A stretch of 13,122 nt of DNA. It comes from an uncultured Bacilli bacterium. GTDB taxonomy: Bacteria > Bacillota_I > Bacilli_A > RF39 > UBA660. Every line of letters begins with the position of its first letter. Positions within the stretch are counted from its first letter, which is position 1. Location: contig CANQHK010000020.1 in NCBI GenBank assembly GCA_947623645.1, forward strand, positions 1-13,122, written 5' to 3'. Below, one piece after another: positions 1 through 5,409 of the stretch. Position numbers and translations under genes: made by a program. The notes below the pieces were generated by a model, which made no database searches, was not told where the DNA came from, and worked only from the letters and a program-made list of their open reading frames with translations.

Positions 1-777
1 CAGTACAAGGTGGGAAATCAGGAAATTCTTTCAAATATTTCTTTTTCGGTTGCAGAAAATCAAAAAATTGGGATTCTTGGGAATAACGGGAGTGGGAAAA
101 CAACTTTATTAAAGATACTTGCTGGACTTCTTCCTAACCATGATACGGTGATTTTGGGATTTGGATATTTCAATTCTAAGAAAAACAAGGAAGATTTAAA
201 AAAAATTGGTTGTTATTTTGCTGATGAATTCCCTTTTTTATTTGACGATGTTTTTCATGAACTTCTTTTTCCATTAGAAAACTTAAATTATCCTAGAGAT
301 GAAATTTTGAAGAAGGTTCGATCTCTTGCACATTTTTTTGATGTAAAATATTTGTTAGATAAGAAAACAAACGATTTAACAGAAGAAGAAAAAGCTCTTG
401 TTCGCCTTTTTTTAGCGATTCTTCATCAACCAGAAATTCTGCTTTTAGATAATCCATTCTCTTCTATGAGTCCTTCTTTTAAGAAAAAAGTTATTCAAAA
501 GCTTCTCCTATTTTTAGAAGAACATCCAATGACAGTGATTGTAGCAACACCGAATGCTGAAGATATTTTATTTACTGATTATACGTATGTTTTAAATCAA
601 GGAGAAATTGTAATGCGAGGAGATACTTTAGAAATATTGAAAGAAGATGTTCGCCTTAAAAAATTAGGGCTTTCTCTTCCTTTTATGATTGATTTATCTT
701 TGATGTTGCAATTTTATGAAGTTTTAGATGACGTTTATTTAAACATGGAGGATTTGGTGGTAAAATTATGGAATTAG
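1..777 (+). CDS. ecfA1: EcfA1-like ABC ATPase of an ECF transporter, 5' partial, catalytically degenerate
   Basis: The frame is open from base 1, so the gene starts upstream; the GTG at 10 is probably an internal Val, because family-like residues (QYKVGNQEIL) run through it. In the family, this subunit pairs with EcfA2 to power vitamin or metal uptake through EcfT. The Walker A loop is intact (GNNGSGKTT, bases 79-105). Other motifs are not: the Q-loop glutamine position reads YFADE (Ala, about 220), the LSGGQ signature reads LTEEE (376-390), the Walker B catalytic Glu is Asn (LLLDNP, AAT at 451-453), and the H-loop His is Pro (VATPN, CCG at 550-552). The C-terminal segment after about 650 (LGLSLPFMIDLSLML) resembles the EcfA tail. 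It overlaps the next gene by 10 bases. It probably can bind ATP, but normal hydrolysis is doubtful. The family call is firm; activity is inference. Confidence 0.82.
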   Translation, partial: QYKVGNQEILSNISFSVAENQKIGILGNNGSGKTTLLKILAGLLPNHDTVILGFGYFNSKKNKEDLKKIGCYFADEFPFLFDDVFHELLFPLENLNYPRDEILKKVRSLAHFFDVKYLLDKKTNDLTEEEKALVRLFLAILHQPEILLLDNPFSSMSPSFKKKVIQKLLLFLEEHPMTVIVATPNAEDILFTDYTYVLNQGEIVMRGDTLEILKEDVRLKKLGLSLPFMIDLSLMLQFYEVLDDVYLNMEDLVVKLWN

Positions 778-1568
778 AAGTTAAGAATATTGGCTATACT
801 TATAAAAGTAAAAGACTTCTAAAGAAAATTTCTTTTCAAGTAACTTCTTCTGATATTATTGGAGTTTTTGGAGAGGGTGCAAGTCTTCTTTTAGAAATTC
901 TTGATCTCGAAAAAAAATATATTGGCCAAATCTATGTTAATGGAGAACTGGTAACTAGTAAAAATAAACGTTTAATGCAACAAAAAATTGCTTTGATTTC
1001 TAGGAAAACTGGATTTTTTAAAACGCATGTACAAGAAGAAATGGCTTATATTTGTGATATTCATGATTATACACATCCAGAATTTCTTAAAAGAATGGAA
1101 GATTCTTTAAAATTTGTTGGTCTTCCTACTACCTATCTTTCTCGTTCTATTGACAGTTTATCTGCTAGTGAAAAAATATTGGTTCTATTTGCTTGTAATT
1201 TGATTTTAAATCCTCAAATTATTCTTATTGACGATCTATTTAAAGAATTGGATTATCGTAATCAGAAAATGATTTTAAAATTACTTAGAAGATTACGGGA
1301 TCGAAAAAATAAATTGATTATTCTTGCGAGTAGTGATGTTGATTTTCTTTATGAATATACAGATTATGTTTTTATTTTAAAAGACAAGACTCTTCTTCAA
1401 TCGGGAAAGAGTGGATCTTTGTTTAAAAATATTAAATTTCTAACAGAAAATGGACTTCCTATTCCTTCGCTTGTACAGTTCACTTCTCTTGCTAAAAATA
1501 AAAAAGTTCGTCTTAGTTATCATCGGGATATTTTAGATTTAATAAAGGATGTGTATAAACATGTATGA
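768..1568 (+). CDS. ecfA2: EcfA2-like ABC ATPase without a functional Walker A
   Basis: 266 residues, close to the EcfA family length. The ATG at 768 lies inside the end of the upstream gene, with GGTGG at 756-760 as ribosome site. The fold can be followed in order: N-terminal strands, a P-loop position at residues 32-45 reading GVFGEGASLLLEIL, a signature-like LSASE at 131-135, a Walker B-like IILIDD at 151-156, and an H-loop position reading ASSD at 187-190. The P-loop is shortened and has no GK[ST], so the phosphate-binding Lys is missing. The catalytic Glu is Asp156 and the switch His is Ser189. Position second in ecfA1-ecfA2-ecfT-truA supports the assignment. This copy is more degenerate than its partner. 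A specialised nucleotide-independent subunit or an early pseudogene are both possible, but 266 codons without a stop favour a retained protein. Confidence 0.75.
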   Translation: MELEVKNIGYTYKSKRLLKKISFQVTSSDIIGVFGEGASLLLEILDLEKKYIGQIYVNGELVTSKNKRLMQQKIALISRKTGFFKTHVQEEMAYICDIHDYTHPEFLKRMEDSLKFVGLPTTYLSRSIDSLSASEKILVLFACNLILNPQIILIDDLFKELDYRNQKMILKLLRRLRDRKNKLIILASSDVDFLYEYTDYVFILKDKTLLQSGKSGSLFKNIKFLTENGLPIPSLVQFTSLAKNKKVRLSYHRDILDLIKDVYKHV

Positions 1569-2196
1569 TTATTCTTCTTATTTAAAAGATATTCATATTG
1601 TAGCAAAAGTTTTTTCTTTTTTCTTTCTTATAGCGAGTATTCTTTTTTTAAAAAGTCCGTTGATTTTACTTTTGTTTGCATTGTTTCTTTTGTTTTTCTT
1701 TCGCTCTTCTTTGATTCTATTTTTAGAATCTTGTTTCTTTGTTCTTACTTTTGCTTTTCCTATATTTTCTATTTTCATGAAAGTTATCCTTATCCTTTAT
1801 TTGTTTTCTATTTTTATTCAAAGTATTGATTTTCATGATATTCGTACTTTTCTTGAAAATTTTTTCTATCCTATTAGAAGTGGGAAAATCTATTATTTTA
1901 TTCTTGCTGGGTGTTATTTTTTTAAGTTTTTTGGAAAATATTTAAAGGAATATGTAGTTTTAAAAAATGCTTATGGAAAAAAGGGAACTCTTTCTTTTTG
2001 GAAAAGTGCAATTGTTGAAAGTTTCCTGAAAAGTAAAAAAAGTATTTCTTCGGTGATGAATACTTACCAATATCGTTTTTATCATTTCTTTCATCGTCGG
2101 ACATATGTTGAAAATACGAAGATTACTTCTTTAGATTTAAAATATACTTTAATTTTTGTCATAATCTTTTTCTTTACTTTTGTATATGGGAGGTAA
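1561..2196 (+). CDS. ecfT: EcfT-like transmembrane subunit, short and divergent
   Basis: 211 residues from the ATG at 1561, against about 250-265 usual for EcfT. This ATG is preferred over an in-frame ATG at 1549 because AAAGGA at 1544-1549 is spaced about 11 bases from it. It overlaps the upstream gene by 8 bases, suggesting translational coupling. The protein is very hydrophobic, with membrane segments at about residues 15-30, 32-48, 49-66, 70-87, 109-124 and 193-208. Between the last two is a basic cytoplasmic region where EcfT carries two Ala-Arg-Gly-type coupling motifs; here the positions read AYGKKG (137-142) and NTYQYR (167-172), so neither is canonical. EcfT normally couples the two ATPases to substrate-binding S components. 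Assignment rests mainly on gene order, topology and the basic coupling-region pattern; no S component lies in the window. Confidence 0.65.
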   Translation: MYDYSSYLKDIHIVAKVFSFFFLIASILFLKSPLILLLFALFLLFFFRSSLILFLESCFFVLTFAFPIFSIFMKVILILYLFSIFIQSIDFHDIRTFLENFFYPIRSGKIYYFILAGCYFFKFFGKYLKEYVVLKNAYGKKGTLSFWKSAIVESFLKSKKSISSVMNTYQYRFYHFFHRRTYVENTKITSLDLKYTLIFVIIFFFTFVYGR

Positions 2197-2198
2197 GT

Positions 2199-2951
2199 AT
2201 GCGTTATTTGATTCGTGTTTCTTATGATGGAACATTGTTTTATGGTTTTCAAGTTCAACCGAATCTTCGAACGGTACAGGGAGAATTAGAGAAAGCGGTT
2301 AGCTATTTAAATCGTCAAACCCCTACGAAAATTTACGCTTCTGGAAGAACGGATCGGGGTGTCCATGCCATGGGTCAAATGGCTCATTTTGATTTATCAA
2401 TTCCCATACCACCAGAAAAGGTTCAAAAGGGATTAAATTCGAATTTACCAGAGGATATTTATGTTTCTTCCGTTTCTCTTGTTCCAGATGATTTTCATTG
2501 CCGTTATAGTGTTCATAAAAAGACGTATCTTTATAAAATTAATATGGGAGAATATAATCCGATGGAGAGAAACTATGTTTATCAACTTGGGAAAAAGTTA
2601 AATGTTTCTTCTATGGAAGATGCTTCCAAAGTATTTTTAGGAGTTCATGATTTTCGAAGTTTTATTGATAGTGAAGAGGTTCGTGAAAATACGGTTCGTG
2701 AGATTTTTGATATTTCTTTTCAAACTCAGGGAGATTTTTTAGAGATTCGTTTTGTTGGAAATGGATTTTTGAAGTATCAGGTAAGAAATATTGTAGGTGC
2801 TTTAATTCTTGTTGGACTTTCGAAAAAGACGAAGGAAGATTTGGAAGAACTTCTTGCAAGAAAATCTCGTAAGAAGGCTTTAAAAGGTGCTCCTGCTTGT
2901 GGATTATATTTAGAAAGTGTTGATTATTTTGACAAAGAAAAAGAGCATTAG
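2199..2951 (+). CDS. truA: tRNA pseudouridine(38-40) synthase TruA
   Basis: Cytoplasmic enzyme that isomerises uridine to pseudouridine at positions 38-40 of the tRNA anticodon arm. 250 residues is the normal length. The start YLIRVSYDGTLFYGFQVQP is typical, the catalytic motif GRTDRGVHA is at residues 49-57 with nucleophile Asp52, and the C-terminal half contains VRNIVGALI and a closing GAPACGLYLE segment. The ATG at 2199 has GGGAGG at 2188-2193, which overlaps the last codons of the EcfT-like gene; the intergenic gap is 2 bases, so it is in the same transcript. In many Firmicutes rplM and rpsI follow truA; here a convergent regulator gene does, and the stop codons overlap. All key residues look intact, in contrast to the three genes upstream. 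Confidence 0.96.
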   Translation: MRYLIRVSYDGTLFYGFQVQPNLRTVQGELEKAVSYLNRQTPTKIYASGRTDRGVHAMGQMAHFDLSIPIPPEKVQKGLNSNLPEDIYVSSVSLVPDDFHCRYSVHKKTYLYKINMGEYNPMERNYVYQLGKKLNVSSMEDASKVFLGVHDFRSFIDSEEVRENTVREIFDISFQTQGDFLEIRFVGNGFLKYQVRNIVGALILVGLSKKTKEDLEELLARKSRKKALKGAPACGLYLESVDYFDKEKEH

Positions 2952-2965
2952 CTCTCTTTTTTCTT
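2937..2965. terminator. Probable bidirectional intrinsic terminator between convergent truA and XRE gene
   Basis: GAGC (2943-2946), loop ATTA (2947-2950) and GCTC (2951-2954) form a hairpin lengthened by A2942-T2955. It is flanked by an A-rich run on the left (2934-2942) and a T-rich run on the right (2957-2965), so each strand has a U-tract after the stem. The stem overlaps both stop codons. The core is only 5 bp, extendable by A-T pairs with one bulge, so confidence is moderate. Confidence 0.55.
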
Positions 2966-3169
2966 CTCTGTTAAAAGTTCCGCTGCAGTAATTCCTAATC
3001 CGTTTGCAATTTTTTCAATTGTATCGATTGTAACCTTTCGACTATTTCTTTCTATTTCTCCAATATAATTTACACTTAATTCAGAAAGTTCTGCTAATTT
3101 TTCTTGAGAAAGTTTCTTTTTTAATCTGTAAAATTTTAGATTTTCACGAAAAATATTACGCAAATTCAT
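2948..3169 (-). CDS. Small XRE-family (Cro/CI-type) HTH transcriptional regulator
   Basis: 73 residues using the ATG at 3169-3167, preceded on the minus strand by GAGGTG (3182-3177) at a 7-base spacing. Longer in-frame starts at 3184 and 3220 lack such a site, and the one at 3220 lies upstream of the predicted -10 box. The protein is essentially one helix-turn-helix domain: about residues 5-65, with LSQEKLAELSELSVNYIGEI at 20-39 as the DNA-binding core and TIDTIEKIANGLGITAAELL as the following helices. It has a basic tail (TEKKKES) and no ligand or oligomerisation domain. It is convergent with truA (4-base stop overlap) and divergent from the gene at 3292. The promoter and dyad between the two suggest self-regulation and control of that gene. 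The regulatory targets are inference. Confidence 0.9.
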   Translation of the reverse strand: MNLRNIFRENLKFYRLKKKLSQEKLAELSELSVNYIGEIERNSRKVTIDTIEKIANGLGITAAELLTEKKKES

Positions 3170-3198
3170 AGTTTTCCACCTCATTGATATTATGGTAA

Positions 3199-3227
3199 AT
3201 TTTATGAAGAAAAATAACAACCAACAA
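3199..3227 (-). promoter_or_regulatory. Sigma-A-type promoter of the XRE gene
   Basis: On the minus strand, a -35 box TTGTTG (3227-3222) and a -10 box TAAAAT (3204-3199) are separated by exactly 17 bases. Transcription would begin near 3190, leaving a short leader containing the GAGGTG ribosome site at 3182-3177. Confidence 0.6.
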
Positions 3228-3237
3228 CTTTGTTGTT
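3223..3237. promoter_or_regulatory. Candidate operator: perfect dyad AACAAC-TTT-GTTGTT
   Basis: A perfect inverted repeat of 6-bp arms around TTT sits between the divergent promoters. It covers most of the XRE gene's -35 box and lies where the -35 region of the rightward promoter would be. Its size fits small XRE dimers, which usually bind palindromes of about this length near their own promoter. That the neighbouring XRE protein binds it is inference from position. Confidence 0.5.
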
Positions 3238-3254
3238 TTATTCTTTTAAAAATA

Positions 3255-3263
3255 TGGTATGAT
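3255..3263 (+). promoter_or_regulatory. Extended -10 promoter of the 3292 gene
   Basis: TGGTATGAT is an extended -10 element (TGn plus TATGAT at 3258-3263). It closely resembles TGGTATAAT upstream of pgk at 8697-8705. The -35 is weak: TTGTTT at 3233-3238 with a 19-base spacer, partly inside the candidate operator. The start site would fall near 3270, just ahead of the strong ribosome site GGGAGGAG at 3278-3285. Confidence 0.5.
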
Positions 3264-3291
3264 AATATATAGAAAAAGGGAGGAGATTTGT

Positions 3292-3567
3292 ATGAATGAG
3301 CGTGTTGATTTATTGATTCAAGAAATTGATCACTTTGTAAATACTGCTGATGTAGGTGAATATGTCAAACAGAAAAAAATGAAGATTTTATTAGAAGAAG
3401 ATTCTTTGGTTATTCATTATCAGGGAAGAGTCTATCACTTTTGTTTAGTTGAAAATGAAAAAGATCAGAAGGTTTATTGGAAAAGTCTTGAAGAAAAAAA
3501 GATTGCCTATTCTAAACAAAAGGGAATCGAATATTTATTGCAGGAAATTTTAAAAGGTTCTTTATAA
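3292..3567 (+). CDS. Hypothetical 91-residue soluble protein
   Basis: The product is not recognised. The ATG at 3292 is chosen because GGGAGGAG (3278-3285) lies 6 bases upstream; an in-frame ATA/ATG extension back to 3259 would start inside the -10 box. There is no signal peptide or membrane segment. The sequence is charged: an N-terminal helix (about residues 3-17), a Lys/Glu-rich middle, a probable beta hairpin at 38-56 (SLVIHYQGRVYHFCLV, one Cys), and a C-terminal amphipathic helix ending LLQEILKGSL. It is transcribed divergently from the XRE regulator across a shared operator candidate, so it is likely the regulator's direct target. A separate promoter precedes the next gene, but no strong terminator lies between, so readthrough into the P-type ATPase homologue is possible. 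Confidence 0.75.
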   Translation: MNERVDLLIQEIDHFVNTADVGEYVKQKKMKILLEEDSLVIHYQGRVYHFCLVENEKDQKVYWKSLEEKKIAYSKQKGIEYLLQEILKGSL

Positions 3568-3591
3568 ACTTTACGGATTTTCTTTAAAATA

Positions 3592-3620
3592 TTGCCAAAT
3601 TTTTTAATTCACTATATAAT
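3592..3620 (+). promoter_or_regulatory. Strong sigma-A-type promoter of the P-ATPase homologue/fhs/metallopeptidase operon
   Basis: TTGCCA (3592-3597) and a consensus TATAAT (3615-3620) are separated by exactly 17 bases. This is the best promoter match in the window. The transcript would start near 3627, giving a very short leader before the ATG at 3643. Confidence 0.75.
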
Positions 3621-3642
3621 TTAAGTGGAGAGAAGATGAAGT

Positions 3643-5409
3643 ATGAAAAAATATTTTCAACAAATGAATAAGTTTTGGCTTAAGATTGTTATTATTACAA
3701 CGGTCTTTTGTTGTTCTTTTTTCTATTATAAACAAATCGATTCTTTTCAGGGATTAAGATTTTTGGCTTATTTTTTGCTTGCAATCGATGTTTTCCTTTC
3801 TGGAGTACGCAATTTGGCTAGAAAAAGAAAAAGAGGGGATTTTATCGTTCTTTTTTTGTCTGTAGTTCTTGGATTTATGGATTCTTTTTCTGATGCCTTT
3901 TTCTTTTTATTAATCTTTCAAATTATCGAATATTGGAAGTTTTTTAAAGAGGATCAGGAACGATTTGTCCTTATTCGGAAAAATGGATGCCTCATGCAAG
4001 AAAAGATTACCAAAATTAGAAGAAATATGGTATACTATTTAAAGAAAGATAGTATTGTTCCAACGAGTGGAATTGTAGATACAAAGGGAGCAGTATTTCT
4101 TTTGGAAAATAAAAAGATTTCCACAAAAAAAGGGGATAAAATTGCATCTGGAGCTAAATTTTTGGGAGAAAACGTAGAAATTCGTTCTTTAGAAAATTAT
4201 AAAGATAGTCAGTTTACCAAAAATCAAAAACAAATTTCTCTTCTTTTCGAAAAACTTCCGACAAAAGAAAAGACGGCTGCTCTTTATCGAATGAAGATTT
4301 GTTTTATCCTAGGGCTGTTTTTCATTTTTATTCCAAATCTTATTTTTGGAACTTTTCAACCATTTATGATGCGAATTGGCGTTTTTCTTGTTCTTTCTGG
4401 GATTTTATCTTTTCTTCCGGAAAATCTTATTTTCTTAAAAGAACAAGTTGTTCAAAATAGTTTTTATAAAAAAATAACCATTCATAATTTTAAAGCTTTT
4501 CAAAAACTTTCTCGAGTGAAAACGGTTTTTCTTGAAAAAACAGGGATTTTAACAACTGGGGAATTTCGGATTACGGAAGTTCATACAACGGATGAAAAAC
4601 AATTGTTAGAAGCTCTTACGTATGTTTCCTATTTTTCTAAATATCCTTTAAAAAGAGTCCTTTCTAATTATCAGAAGATTTCTGTTCAAGAAAAGAAAAT
4701 TAAAGATTTTTGTGAAGTTTCTGGTCGTGGTGCAGAATGCAGAGTAGGTCAAGATCATATTGTAGCTGGAAACTATTATTATTTAAAAGAAAAGGGAATC
4801 GATGTAGAAGTTGATTTCAGTGTTGGAACAATTATTTATGTTGCCGTTAATCATACATGTATTGGTTCTATTGTCGTTTCTGATTCTATAAAATGTAATG
4901 TAAGAAATGTTGTTGATTCCATTAAGAAAAAGGGTGTTTCTCAAGTTATTGTATTGTCTGGTGATAATGAAAGAATCAATCGAGCAATTTGTCAGGAATT
5001 AGGAATTCTCGATCAGTATTCTAATTTAACTCCTTTTGAAAAAGAATTTTGGATGATGCATATTCAAGAACAAACCTCTGGAGCTTCTTTGTTTCTTGGT
5101 CATAGTGCAAGTCCTAAAGAACTTTTTCCTCTTGCCGATGTTTCGATTTGTTTTTCCAATTCCTTGACTTTGGAAAGAGGAGATATTGTTCTTCCAGATG
5201 ATTCGATGTCTTTGGTTCCACTTGTTTTTGATGCAAGTAGAAATTATAAAAAAGAAAAACTACAAATAATTGGTGTTTTTATCCTTTTAAAGATTTTATG
5301 GTGGGTTCTTGTTCTTTTTTCCAACTTGCCTCTTTATATTCCACTTTTGGGAGAAGGGGTAATCGGTTTGTTTTTTCAAAAAAGAATCCATAGAAAGTGG
5401 GGATTATAA
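3643..5409 (+). CDS. P1B-type (heavy-metal) ATPase homologue lacking the catalytic aspartate; probable pseudoenzyme
   Basis: 588 residues, slightly short for the family, with P1B layout: hydrophobic segments at about 12-30, 38-54, 67-80, 83-100, 217-236, 243-264 and two at 541-578 (eight in all), an actuator-like region (105-185) and a P/N-domain region (290-530). Retained landmarks are GRG at 361-363 and VLSGDNERINRAICQELGI at 437-455. Lost landmarks: DKTGT is EKTGI (Glu298, GAA), so the phosphorylated Asp is gone; the CPC-type metal motif in the membrane reads FLPEN (257-261); the actuator TGES loop is deleted (about 150-165); SEHP reads SKYP (332-335); and GDGxNDxP reads LGHSASPKE (485-493). 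No metal-binding N-terminal domain is present. GGAGAG (3627-3632) precedes the ATG. Ion pumping by the normal cycle looks impossible; a sensory, scaffold or channel role is inference. Confidence 0.82.
   Translation: MKKYFQQMNKFWLKIVIITTVFCCSFFYYKQIDSFQGLRFLAYFLLAIDVFLSGVRNLARKRKRGDFIVLFLSVVLGFMDSFSDAFFFLLIFQIIEYWKFFKEDQERFVLIRKNGCLMQEKITKIRRNMVYYLKKDSIVPTSGIVDTKGAVFLLENKKISTKKGDKIASGAKFLGENVEIRSLENYKDSQFTKNQKQISLLFEKLPTKEKTAALYRMKICFILGLFFIFIPNLIFGTFQPFMMRIGVFLVLSGILSFLPENLIFLKEQVVQNSFYKKITIHNFKAFQKLSRVKTVFLEKTGILTTGEFRITEVHTTDEKQLLEALTYVSYFSKYPLKRVLSNYQKISVQEKKIKDFCEVSGRGAECRVGQDHIVAGNYYYLKEKGIDVEVDFSVGTIIYVAVNHTCIGSIVVSDSIKCNVRNVVDSIKKKGVSQVIVLSGDNERINRAICQELGILDQYSNLTPFEKEFWMMHIQEQTSGASLFLGHSASPKELFPLADVSICFSNSLTLERGDIVLPDDSMSLVPLVFDASRNYKKEKLQIIGVFILLKILWWVLVLFSNLPLYIPLLGEGVIGLFFQKRIHRKWGL

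Noticed and set aside
3547..3590. ATTTTAAA/CTTTAAAAT complementary arms after the 3292 gene as a terminator
   Set aside because: The arms are pure A/T and distant, with no GC core and no U-tract, so no credible terminator is supported there.
3636..3671. Short upstream frame (ATG at 3636, 11 codons) overlapping the start of the P-ATPase homologue
   Set aside because: It lies closer to the GGAGAG site than the real ATG does, but there is no supporting pattern of a regulatory leader peptide; it is probably chance.
4028..4036. TGGTATACT, an extended -10-like element inside the P-ATPase homologue
   Set aside because: It resembles the two used extended -10 elements, but it is internal to a gene with no downstream start nearby; expected by chance in AT-rich DNA.
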